Positions 1 to 5,981 of a DNA stretch of 15,229 nucleotides are shown here, in pieces. The stretch spans positions 1 through 15,229 of the forward strand of contig CANCAR010000045.1 in the NCBI GenBank assembly GCA_947374125.1. The letters are read 5' to 3'. Source of the stretch: Hyphomicrobiales bacterium. Its GTDB lineage: Bacteria; Pseudomonadota; Alphaproteobacteria; Rhizobiales; Beijerinckiaceae. A program made the translations under genes and the position numbers. The notes under the pieces were generated by a model. It saw nothing but the letters and a program-made list of their open reading frames with translations. It searched no databases and had not been told where the DNA came from. How positions within the stretch are numbered: position 1 is the stretch's first letter; each line of letters opens with the position of its first letter.

Positions 1-554
1 GCTTGAGCCCAATCTGACGCATAAACGGGTGCCGTATAAACCCCGCCTGTCGTGGTGGGCTGAACGGCCGCCGTCGACCTGCTTGTGGTGCCATCGCCAT
101 AGGTGACGGTTGTCGTCTTCGTGATGTGATCGGCAGCCCAAGTAATGGCCGATATTGGTTGAACCGTGGTGACAGACCGTGTGACAGTGCCATCGCCATA
201 GGTTAGGGCCGTCGTTTTTGTGATGTGATCAGTGGCCCAAGTAACGGCAGTGGTCGGCTGCACGGTTGCAACCGTTCGCGTGATGGCCCCGTCCCCATAC
301 GTAAGCGTCGTGGTTTTAGTGATATGATCTGCCGCCCATGTAACAGCGGAGGTCGGCTGGATGGTCGCCACCGTCTTCGTCACGGCGCCACTACAAGCGG
401 TTACCGTCGTGGTCTTGGTTTTGTGGTCAGTACCCCAAGTCACAACCGATGTGGATTGCGCCGTACAGGCGGCTTTAACCACCGACGCTGCATCAGCCGC
501 CCCGCTGAAGATCAGCAGGGCCAGAAAGCAGACTATGGAACTCAATCGACTCAC
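1..554 (-). CDS. Secreted Thr-rich protein with 33-aa tandem repeats (3' end outside window)
   Basis: I do not recognise the family. The reading frame is open from GTG at 554 to the left edge (184 codons). An in-frame TAA at 561-563 rules out a longer start; the TTG at 545 is the only other option. Residues 1-22 look like a signal peptide: Arg3, a hydrophobic stretch IVCFLALLIF, then ADA before the likely cleavage. From residue 35 there are four head-to-tail units of exactly 33 residues (35-67, 68-100, 101-133, 134-166). The unit has the pattern AVTWA-DHITKTTT-TYGDG, then VQP at its end. The first unit is degenerate, with ACSG in place of YGDG, giving Cys54, which could pair with Cys30. After residue 166 the sequence changes to TTTGGVYTAPVY. 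The composition, rich in Thr and Val with an aromatic residue per repeat, suggests a beta-rich surface or extracellular protein; that is inference. No good Shine-Dalgarno is seen, so the exact start is uncertain. Confidence 0.72.
   Translation of the reverse strand, partial: MSRLSSIVCFLALLIFSGAADAASVVKAACTAQSTSVVTWGTDHKTKTTTVTACSGAVTKTVATIQPTSAVTWAADHITKTTTLTYGDGAITRTVATVQPTTAVTWATDHITKTTALTYGDGTVTRSVTTVQPISAITWAADHITKTTTVTYGDGTTSRSTAAVQPTTTGGVYTAPVYASDWAQ
57..452 (-). repeat. Four 99-bp in-frame tandem repeats
   Basis: Units at 354-452, 255-353, 156-254 and 57-155 each encode 33 residues with no length variation. The protein pattern is kept better than the DNA, with many third-base differences between units. 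This suggests old duplications held by selection on the protein rather than a recent slippage array. The unit nearest the N-terminus is the most divergent. Confidence 0.85.
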
Positions 555-594
555 AAAAAATTACCCAACTCACACTCAAGCAAAAAACACGATT

Positions 595-623
595 ACTACA
601 TCGCTTGTTTACAGCAAATTCAA
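595..623 (-). promoter_or_regulatory. Possible promoter of the repeat-protein gene
   Basis: On the minus strand TTGAAT (618-623) lies 17 bp before TGTAGT (595-600), four of six matches to each sigma-70 box. The predicted transcript would start near 588, giving a leader of about 34 nt before the GTG at 554. This is a pattern match only. Confidence 0.3.
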
Positions 624-741
624 GATGTTTCCAAATGCGGATGATTTTAAAGCCTTTGGTGGCCTTTTTGTCACGGCTGAGCCTGGACAGCCGACGATCC
701 GCCACTCCCAATGGATCAGACAAGTTTAGAAGCTAAACACG

Positions 742-766
742 AAAAAGCCCCGCGCAAACGGGGCTT
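742..766 (-). terminator. Rho-independent terminator after the hupE-like gene
   Basis: A perfect 8-bp stem AAGCCCCG (745-752) / CGGGGCTT (759-766) has a 6-nt loop. On the minus strand it runs into five T residues (746-742). It lies about 65 bp after the stop of the HupE/UreJ gene at 833, so it closes that transcript. The stem is identical to that of the terminator at 3595-3619. Confidence 0.85.
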
Positions 767-832
767 CCATTCGTTTTCGAGTCTCACCCACTAAGAATAA
801 ATTGAACAATCCCCTCGTGACACACACCTCAA

Positions 833-1432
833 TCAGATGACGCCCGTTACCAGCGCAACACCCACGAGCGCGATGGCTCCTCCGCCTATTTTCATCGTCA
901 TGTGAGAGGCTGCCTGCGAAAGGCGCATAATACCCATGCCCAGCGCTATACCGATGCCATGAAGCAATATGGTCGATACAACAAAGCCGGAAGCGAACAA
1001 CACACCTGATGCATTTTCAGGCATCTCTGCGCCGTGAGCAAAACCGTGGAAAAGGGCAAAAGTAGCCGCCAGCGCCATCGCGATGGATACGGGTAACCGC
1101 ACCGACACGGCGTTGATCGAACCTAGCACAAGCACGGAGACGCCAATACCCACTTCAGTAAGGGGCACATTAAATCCGGCCATACCGAGCACGCCGCCCA
1201 TGACCATCATGGCGACGAAGCTAGCCGGGACGGACCATACGGCTCTTCCCCCGAGATTTACGGCGAGCAGACCGACGGAAACCATGGCTAAGATATGGTC
1301 AATACCTGTCAGCGGATGGCTAAACCCGTGAAGCGCATCATGCGCATCGCCTAAACCAACATGAGCGAAGGCAAGCTGAGGAGCCAATAAGGTTGAGGCA
1401 ATAGCGAGCGTTAATGCACGTAACGATGTCAT
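833..1432 (-). CDS. HupE/UreJ family metal permease
   Basis: A 199-residue integral membrane protein of the HupE/UreJ family. Members act in nickel or cobalt uptake and are often linked to hydrogenase or urease genes. Residues 1-23 form a signal peptide ending AFA, so the mature protein would begin with His24. Both family signatures are intact: HX5DH at 39-46 (HPLTGIDH) and FHGxAHGxE at 128-136. The rest is about six hydrophobic helices. The start is well supported, with GGAGG at 1440-1444 sitting 7 nt upstream of the ATG. No urease or hydrogenase genes are in the window; the neighbours are a PepSY membrane protein and a DUF2946-like protein. The substrate metal therefore cannot be assigned and could be Ni, Co or another divalent cation. 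It lies 201 bp downstream of the PepSY gene and may have its own promoter. Confidence 0.88.
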   Translation of the reverse strand: MTSLRALTLAIASTLLAPQLAFAHVGLGDAHDALHGFSHPLTGIDHILAMVSVGLLAVNLGGRAVWSVPASFVAMMVMGGVLGMAGFNVPLTEVGIGVSVLVLGSINAVSVRLPVSIAMALAATFALFHGFAHGAEMPENASGVLFASGFVVSTILLHGIGIALGMGIMRLSQAASHMTMKIGGGAIALVGVALVTGVI

Positions 1433-1458
1433 GACAATACCTCCGATTCCGATGATTG

Positions 1459-1487
1459 AGTATCAGAAGTCCTTTTGAAAGGGTCAA
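1459..1487 (-). promoter_or_regulatory. Probable promoter of the hupE-like gene with a dyad in the spacer
   Basis: On the minus strand TTGACC (1482-1487) and GATACT (1459-1464) are spaced by 17 bp, matching five and four of six consensus positions. A transcript would start near 1452, giving a leader of about 20 nt. The spacer and -35 edge hold a perfect inverted repeat, CCTTT-CA-AAAGG (1471-1482). Its place between the two boxes recalls metal-responsive operators of the MerR type, but the spacer is 17 bp rather than the stretched 19-20 bp typical of that class. Confidence 0.45.
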
Positions 1488-1580
1488 GCGGAGACTTTAG
1501 GCGCTCGCCACACGGGATTGCTGAAAGACTGAGCAATGGTAAGCTGTGTATGGCTGAATTTCAAAACGTACAACGCGATA

Positions 1581-1607
1581 GCCCGTAGCGAAATTTCTGC
1601 CACGGGC
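1581..1607 (-). terminator. Stem-loop after the PepSY gene, possible weak terminator
   Basis: GCCCGTAGC (1581-1589) can pair with GCCACGGGC (1599-1607) with one wobble across a 9-nt loop. The structure starts 27 bp after the PepSY stop codon. The following bases on the minus strand are only mildly T-rich, so termination may be partial and allow read-through into the hupE-like gene. Confidence 0.35.
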
Positions 1608-1633
1608 CGTCGCAACTTTCTGAGCTATATAGC

Positions 1634-2992
1634 TTATCCTAAACGAGCATACAGCGCACGCGGCAAGATTTTATCTATAATTAGCATCACAAGGAGAGAC
1701 GCGCCAACCAATGGATAGAGAATACCAAGCCCCACTGCAATGAGCAGAATCCCGCGATTAATCCGAAGGTCCGATGGATAACGTGGTGCGCCAAGTGAAC
1801 CTTTTGGCCGCCGCTTCCACCACATCACAATCGCTGCAACCGCCATCAAAACGATGGCGATACAAGCCGCTGCCATGATGAGCTTGTTGATCAAGCCGAA
1901 CTCGCGGCCCATATGGACGCTGATGCCCCATTCGATGCCCTTTGCGCCTGCTCCGATGCTGGCAAAATCGCCGTCAAAAAGCGGCTTGCCTGTATATTGA
2001 TCAAGGTGGATCACGCGCTCTTCGGTTGCCGTTCCGCCAAAGGCCGAAGCGGAATAGACGCCGTCCGCCCCACCGGGCAGATCAATGGTGTAGCCCTTCG
2101 CAATGCCACGCTCGTTAAAGATGGCAATCGCTTTGTCGATACCGATGGGCGCAGCGCCGTGGTTTTCTGAAACGGGCATGGGCTGATTGGATAGCGTCCA
2201 ATTTGTCTCGGTTAACGCGTCTTTCATCGGCACAGTTGATTTAGGCACGTCATCCCAAAATTCGGGCGGATATCCCAAACCGTGATTATTGACGAAGTTA
2301 TTGAAATTGTCGCCCCAAAAGCCCGACCATGGCATGCCTGTAAATGCGAGAAAGAAGATGAATATTCCCGCAAAAGCACCTGTCACAGCATGAAGGTCAC
2401 GCCAGAACACGCGTTTCTTGGGGGTGCTGCGAACGGTCACCACGCCGCCCGTTTGTTTACGCGGCCACCAGAGATAAAATCCGGTGATCACAAGAATAAT
2501 CGCCCAACCACCGACAATCTCGATGACCCGCTCAGGCGCGGTGCCAAAATATTTGAGGCTGTGGAGCTTTCGGACAATCCACATCACTTTGTCTTTATCG
2601 CCAATCGCTCCTAAAACATCGCCTGTATAGGGATTGACGTAAACCGAACGCGTTACCTTGTCCGATCCTTTGATACCGATTTCAACGGCATCGGTCGGCA
2701 CCGCTGCGGGCACATAGCGCACAGCCGCGCCATCCAGAGCGATTTGCGCGCGGGCGATTAAATCGCTCGCGTTCAAGGGCGCTGTCGTTTGTGCAGCAAC
2801 GACCATCAGCGGCTTATAGATGATGCGGTTCAGTTCATTCTGGAAGAGATAAAGTCCGCCTGTAACAGCTAGCAAGATCATAAATGGCAGGCTGAACAGC
2901 CCTGCATAAAAATGCCAGCGCCAAACCGCGCGATAGAGACCTGTTTCAACGGAGGCGTTTTCAGCCCCGTCCCGAATTGTTTCAATAGACAT
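1634..2992 (-). CDS. PepSY-associated transmembrane protein (PiuB-like, COG3182 type)
   Basis: A 452-residue inner-membrane protein resembling the PepSY_TM / PiuB family of 'iron-regulated' membrane proteins. These are often encoded beside TonB-dependent receptors and linked to iron-siderophore or copper handling; some are thought to be membrane reductases. Predicted helices lie near 31-49, 157-175, 203-222, 370-391 and 414-440. A periplasmic PepSY-like segment sits at roughly 69-130, containing the PYTGDVLG motif typical of the domain. Conserved-looking His residues stand at helix edges (WRWHFY at His27, RDLHAVTG at His201) and could bind haem or metal; that is inference. The ATG at 2992 is supported by GAGGA 8 nt upstream (3001-3005). 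It starts 85 bp after the DUF2946-like gene in the same direction, so the two probably form an operon. No TonB receptor is in the window. Confidence 0.82.
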   Translation of the reverse strand: MSIETIRDGAENASVETGLYRAVWRWHFYAGLFSLPFMILLAVTGGLYLFQNELNRIIYKPLMVVAAQTTAPLNASDLIARAQIALDGAAVRYVPAAVPTDAVEIGIKGSDKVTRSVYVNPYTGDVLGAIGDKDKVMWIVRKLHSLKYFGTAPERVIEIVGGWAIILVITGFYLWWPRKQTGGVVTVRSTPKKRVFWRDLHAVTGAFAGIFIFFLAFTGMPWSGFWGDNFNNFVNNHGLGYPPEFWDDVPKSTVPMKDALTETNWTLSNQPMPVSENHGAAPIGIDKAIAIFNERGIAKGYTIDLPGGADGVYSASAFGGTATEERVIHLDQYTGKPLFDGDFASIGAGAKGIEWGISVHMGREFGLINKLIMAAACIAIVLMAVAAIVMWWKRRPKGSLGAPRYPSDLRINRGILLIAVGLGILYPLVGASLLVMLIIDKILPRALYARLG

Positions 2993-3077
2993 GGTAATAT
3001 TCCTCGTCCAACCGACAGCCTTGCATACAAAGCAAAAGGCTCGGCGGTGGTTTGATGATAAGAATTGGATGAATGGA

Positions 3078-3443
3078 TTAGCTTATCACCAGAGGAGGCG
3101 CGCGGGCTTGAGCGATAACGTAATAAGAGCGAGCATCGGCACGATAGGCTACTAACGGCCAAGTATCGACCCGCGCCAGATCGGGAGCCGCCCATAAACC
3201 ATTGTTTTCAGGCGGCAGAAGGGCAAAGCTGCCAAGCGCAACTGTACATTGCGCACAATGTTCGCTGGACGCCCCTTGATGATCGGTTGAGCCTTGCGTG
3301 TTCCCCGCACTCTCCGAACATAAAATGGCATTGGCTACGGGATCAAGCGAGCGAGCTGCGGCAAGCGACACGGATATTGGCGCAACGCCTTGCGTCAGTA
3401 ACACGCTATATATCAATAAGAGGCTAAACAGCCGCCGCATCAT
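3078..3443 (-). CDS. Small secreted Cys/His protein, DUF2946-like
   Basis: A 121-residue protein with an N-terminal hydrophobic signal or anchor (about residues 5-29, ending SLAAA). It has a short Cys/His cluster: Cys42, His55, His62, Cys63 and Cys66, the last three forming EHCAQC. The C-terminal end is RAPPLVIS. The length, the HCxxC motif and the terminal R-x-PP match my recollection of DUF2946, a family found beside copper or iron TonB receptors and PepSY proteins. The family assignment is from memory and not certain. The cluster could bind a soft metal such as copper. The start may be ATG 3443 or the adjacent ATG 3440; AAGGA lies about 10 nt upstream. It is the first gene of the probable operon with the PepSY protein. 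Confidence 0.68.
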   Translation of the reverse strand: MMRRLFSLLLIYSVLLTQGVAPISVSLAAARSLDPVANAILCSESAGNTQGSTDHQGASSEHCAQCTVALGSFALLPPENNGLWAAPDLARVDTWPLVAYRADARSYYVIAQARAPPLVIS

Positions 3444-3594
3444 GATCCGTTATCCTTCAGCCGATAACTTAATACCATGCCAATTACGCGTCGTCGACGA
3501 CCCCGTTAATATTAGAGGTCTTTTAAATTCATACGTATTATCAGCAAGCTAACAGATCAAGCAGCGCCGTTACAGGTTATGGTCCAACCAACGC

Positions 3595-3619
3595 AAAAAG
3601 CCCCGCATAAACGGGGCTT
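3595..3619 (-). terminator. Rho-independent terminator of the L36 gene
   Basis: AAGCCCCG (3598-3605) pairs perfectly with CGGGGCTT (3612-3619) over a 6-nt loop. It is followed on the minus strand by five T residues (3599-3595). It lies 41 bp after the rpmJ stop codon. Confidence 0.87.
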
Positions 3620-3659
3620 CAAACGTCGCACAACACTTAAAACTCAGATCAGCGGCTAA

Positions 3660-3785
3660 TTAGCCCTGACGAGCCTTATAGCGTGGCTGGGTCTTGTTGA
3701 TGATGTAAACGCGGCCTTTGCGGCGGACGAGTTGGTTGTCGCGGTGGCGGGTGCGCAGGCTTTTCAAGCTGTTGCGGATTTTCAT
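3660..3785 (-). CDS. rpmJ: 50S ribosomal protein L36, zinc-independent (C-minus) form
   Basis: A 41-residue, strongly basic protein beginning MKIRNSLKSLRTRHRDNQL and containing RRKGRVYIINKTQPRYKARQG. It fits the alternative L36 paralogue (YkgO type) that is common as the main L36 in alphaproteobacteria. It lacks all cysteines of the zinc-ribbon form, so it does not bind zinc. L36 is the smallest large-subunit protein and stabilises 23S rRNA folding. AGGA at 3793-3796 sits 7 nt before the ATG. It is a single-gene unit with its own terminator, placed downstream of tRNA-Val on the same strand; some transcription could continue from the tRNA promoter. Confidence 0.96.
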   Translation of the reverse strand: MKIRNSLKSLRTRHRDNQLVRRKGRVYIINKTQPRYKARQG

Positions 3786-3904
3786 AACCGTATCCTATCC
3801 AAATTTCTGTGCAAACAAACCTTCAAGGCTTGCAGCTTCGAGTCTTCCATACCCTAGAATTTAGGGCGTTACCAGCGCCAAATCCCAAAAATTCTATCAC
3901 CAAA

Positions 3905-3979
3905 TGGTGGGCGCGACAGGGATCGAACCTGTGACCACTACGATGTCAACGTAGTGCTCTACCGCTGAGCTACGCGCCC
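3905..3979 (-). tRNA. tRNA-Val(GAC)
   Basis: The minus strand folds into a complete 75-nt cloverleaf. The 7-bp acceptor is GGGCGCG / CGCGCCC. The D arm is GCTC...GAGC. The anticodon stem CTACG / CGTAG encloses loop TTGACAT with anticodon GAC. The T arm ACAGG / CCTGT carries loop TTCGATC. The discriminator is A, and CCA is encoded at 3905-3907. It reads GUC and, by wobble, GUU valine codons. Confidence 0.96.
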
Positions 3980-4012
3980 ATAACAGGCAAGCCCGTTCCT
4001 AGGTGTGCAGGG

Positions 4013-4041
4013 CGTATAGCGTCAGAACCCTTTGCTTGCAA
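4013..4041 (-). promoter_or_regulatory. Promoter of tRNA-Val
   Basis: On the minus strand TTGCAA (4036-4041) and TATACG (4013-4018) are separated by 17 bp. A GC-rich discriminator (CCCTGC) follows, as is usual for stable-RNA promoters under stringent control. The leader before the mature tRNA would be about 25-30 nt. Confidence 0.6.
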
Positions 4042-4067
4042 GCCATAAGCCAGAAATTTCTGTCCAC

Positions 4068-4448
4068 TCAGGCTGCGATCAAGAGCTTTTGCACTTCATT
4101 GACGAGGTCTTTGAGATGAAACGGCTTGGAAAGAATTTTAGCATCGCGCGGCGCGTCTGAATCGGGATTGAGCGCCACAGCAGCAAAGCCGGTGATGAAC
4201 ATCACCTTAATTTCGGGATCAAGCTCGGTCGCGCGGCGGGCCAATTCGATACCGTCCATCTCCGGCATAACGATATCGGTTAGCAACAGCTCAAAAGGCT
4301 CCTCGCGCAGCCGATTATAGGCCGAAAGCCCGTTGTCGAACGAGGCCACCTGATATCCCGCCTGCTCTAGCGCCCGGACAAGAAAACGACGCATGTCGTT
4401 GTCGTCCTCCGCTAAAAGGATTCGCTTTGCAAGCTCGTTACCGATCAT
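4068..4448 (-). CDS. cpdR: CpdR family single-domain response regulator
   Basis: A stand-alone receiver domain of about 126 residues. In Caulobacter, unphosphorylated CpdR brings ClpXP to the pole and primes degradation of substrates including CtrA; the CckA-ChpT relay phosphorylates and switches it off. Counted from the upstream ATG at 4454, the acidic pair is Asp17-Asp18, the phospho-acceptor Asp60 in LLTDIVMPEMDG, the switch Thr88 and the conserved Lys110 in LSKPF. The block MDGIELARRATELDP and the C-terminal Ala-Ala are typical of CpdR; the terminal alanines matter for its own turnover by ClpXP. Start choice: GAGGAG (4458-4463) is only 3 nt from the ATG at 4454 but 9 nt from the in-frame ATG at 4448, so I prefer 4448. 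It is divergent from the N-formylglutamate amidohydrolase gene. Confidence 0.93.
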   Translation of the reverse strand: MIGNELAKRILLAEDDNDMRRFLVRALEQAGYQVASFDNGLSAYNRLREEPFELLLTDIVMPEMDGIELARRATELDPEIKVMFITGFAAVALNPDSDAPRDAKILSKPFHLKDLVNEVQKLLIAA

Positions 4449-4504
4449 TCCCATTCACTCCTCAACACTCGCCCTTATGGGCCTGATTTGGTAAACAACC
4501 TGTG

Positions 4505-4534
4505 AAAACGCCGAATAAAATGAAACGGCATTTT
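4505..4534. repeat. Imperfect inverted repeat in the cpdR / amidohydrolase intergenic region
   Basis: AAAACGCCG (4505-4513) and CGGCATTTT (4526-4534) are inverted with one wobble pair around a 12-nt AT-rich centre. It lies about 50-85 bp upstream of cpdR in the 233-bp divergent spacer. It could be an operator or a leader hairpin. No convincing CtrA box (TTAA-N7-TTAA) or clear sigma-70 promoter was found in this spacer. Confidence 0.35.
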
Positions 4535-4687
4535 AGTGTTTTCCCCTGTCTGGACGAATGTCCAAAATGCGCGCACATTCCATACCTACGATCAAGCCTG
4601 ACGACAGACTACTCGAAGCTGGGCTTGCTGAATATTTTCATAGACCTTCAAGGTGTATGCCGCTGACATTAAGGATTCGGACCCGTA

Positions 4688-5578
4688 ATGATCCTTGGGG
4701 AAATTCCAGTTTTTGATCCTCCTTACCGGCTTGAACACCCAGTTTCAGGGCCCGCGCCCGTTTTGTTCAACTCGCCGCACTCAGGTTCTTTTTACCCGCA
4801 GGCCTTTCTGAATGCGTCCCGTCTCGATCACCTCGCGCTCCGCCGCTCCGAGGATGTCGATGTCGATATTCTATTTGGCGGTGTTATTGAGCAAGGCGCT
4901 TCGCTGATGCGGGTTGAGTTTCCGCGTGCCTTTGTCGATGTCAATCGAGAGCCCTATGAACTTGATCCCAGAATGTTCAGCGAGCGGTTACCTCCTTTCG
5001 CCAATACGCGATCGCTCCGGGTTGCAAGCGGTTTGGGTACCATCCCGCGCACGGTCGGTGAGGGCCAGGATATTTATCGAATGCCGCTTTCGATGGATGA
5101 GGCGCTAGACCGGATCGAGACCCTCTATAAACCCTATCACCGCGCCTTGGACCGCGCTTTGCTTACCACGCAAAGGCGACATGGCTTGGCCGTTCTGGTC
5201 GATTGTCACTCCATGCCTTCCGCCGCCGTCACGCGCGCTGAACACATTCAATGTGATATCGTCATTGGTGACCGGTTTGGAACCAGCACCGATCCCGCAA
5301 TAGCCGATTGCATCGAGACCAGCCTTCGCACCATGGGTTACCACGTTGCGCGAAACCGGCCCTATGCCGGCGGCTATATAACGGAGCATTATGGCAGCCC
5401 ACATGCTGGCGTCCATGCGATCCAAATCGAGATCAATCGTGGACTATATCTCGATGAGCGAAGGCTCGCGCGCTTGCACGGTTTTGACGGTTTGCGAGAG
5501 GATCTGACCCGCATGGCCAGCGAACTCATCGCCTTTGTCGGGCAAGAGCTTCAACCCACCTATCTTGCTGCCGAATAG
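4688..5578 (+). CDS. N-formylglutamate amidohydrolase family protein (FGase, PF05013)
   Basis: A 296-residue predicted cytosolic hydrolase. Family members such as HutG cleave N-formyl-L-glutamate to formate and glutamate, the last step of one histidine degradation route. Many paralogues have unproven substrates. Conserved blocks in order are NSPHSG (28-33), DVNREP (84-89), VDCHSM (171-176, the likely metal or catalytic site), GDRFG (194-198), NRPYAGGYIT (223-232) and QIEINRGLY (246-254). The length fits the family, and no other hut gene is nearby. The gene is divergent from cpdR, a pairing I recall from other Rhizobiales, which argues for a conserved housekeeping role rather than inducible histidine breakdown. 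The best Shine-Dalgarno (AAGGA near 4671) is about 12 nt from the ATG, so translation may be weak. There is no in-frame alternative upstream. Confidence 0.88.
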   Translation: MILGEIPVFDPPYRLEHPVSGPAPVLFNSPHSGSFYPQAFLNASRLDHLALRRSEDVDVDILFGGVIEQGASLMRVEFPRAFVDVNREPYELDPRMFSERLPPFANTRSLRVASGLGTIPRTVGEGQDIYRMPLSMDEALDRIETLYKPYHRALDRALLTTQRRHGLAVLVDCHSMPSAAVTRAEHIQCDIVIGDRFGTSTDPAIADCIETSLRTMGYHVARNRPYAGGYITEHYGSPHAGVHAIQIEINRGLYLDERRLARLHGFDGLREDLTRMASELIAFVGQELQPTYLAAE

Positions 5579-5618
5579 CTTGCTCCAAGCGCGGCGTCCC
5601 CGCCTCCGGAAAAAGGCC

Positions 5619-5645
5619 AAAAAAAAGGCCGCCCGGAAGGCGGCC
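5619..5645 (-). terminator. Terminator of the minus-strand small RNA
   Basis: A 7-bp all-GC stem with a 5-nt loop is followed on the minus strand by an uninterrupted run of eight T residues. On the plus strand the hairpin is not followed by T residues, so it serves the minus-strand transcript, not the amidohydrolase gene ending at 5578. Confidence 0.9.
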
Positions 5646-5697
5646 CAAGTCTAGGGAGGAAACGCCCAAGAAGGGCTGCGGATATCACTGATCCAGC
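5619..5697 (-). ncRNA. suhB / MmgR (alpha-r8) family small RNA
   Basis: A minus-strand RNA of about 77-79 nt ends in a strong terminator: GGCCGCC (5639-5645) pairs with GGCGGCC (5627-5633) over loop TTCCG, then eight T residues (5626-5619). Two smaller hairpins precede it: GGAT/ATCC (5680-5694) and GCCC-TTCTT-GGGC (5664-5676). Between them and the terminator lies a single-stranded anti-Shine-Dalgarno tract, TTTCCTCCC (5654-5662). Size, layout and position upstream of, and antisense to, a SuhB-like gene match the Rfam suhB RNA, studied in Sinorhizobium as MmgR. The match to family sequence is from memory. The 5' end is estimated; no clear promoter was found. It probably represses mRNAs by blocking ribosome binding sites. 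Confidence 0.75.
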
Positions 5698-5841
5698 GAT
5701 ATCGCACTGCAACAAAATGCGCGTGCGACGCACAAAAAGCAAGTGATTTTTAAGCATATTTTGCAGGATGGCTATTCTAGCGCTCAAGTTAAATATTAAT
5801 TCATCATATATTTCAGATAGTTAATCTATACACTCGTTGAA

Positions 5842-5869
5842 TTGCATAGCTGCAATGCAAGCCATGCAA
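5842..5869. promoter_or_regulatory. TTGCAT/ATGCAA inverted repeat, candidate operator
   Basis: TTGCAT (5842-5847) and ATGCAA (5855-5860) form an inverted repeat with 13-bp centre-to-centre spacing, and a second ATGCAA follows at 5864-5869. It lies in the AT-rich part of the 403-bp gap, about 120 bp upstream of hisN and 145 bp upstream of the small RNA. The rest of 5700-5981 shows no coding signal that I trust. The regulator is unknown. Confidence 0.35.
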
Positions 5870-5981
5870 ATAATGAATTTCGGCGAAATGTGACGTTAGC
5901 CGGTCGTGAATCAGTGTGGAATTGCAAATCGGTTCTTCCCGGTCTATCACCATTCAACATCCAATCCTTCGGAGAATCGCC

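Noticed and set aside
57..452. Regular repeats considered as a CRISPR array
   Set aside because: The units are 99 bp, directly joined without spacers, in one open frame and conserved at protein level.
493..723. 76-codon minus-strand frame overlapping the repeat-protein start
   Set aside because: It overlaps the signal-peptide gene in another frame, has no ribosome site and no recognisable domain. The neighbouring GTG frame has a signal peptide and repeats.
1623..1634. 12-bp palindrome AGCTATATAGCT at the end of the PepSY gene
   Set aside because: It touches the stop codon, has no loop to form an RNA hairpin and no second copy, so no role can be supported.
3490..3501. 12-bp palindrome GTCGTCGACGAC, partly repeated at 9743-9752
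   Set aside because: GTCGAC-type strings are common in this sequence, including inside genes, and the second copy lies in the small ORF; no shared context supports an operator.
5916..5981. Longer N-terminus for the hisN-type gene
   Set aside because: The extra 22 residues are unlike the family and lack a ribosome site, while ATG 5982 has one at the right distance.
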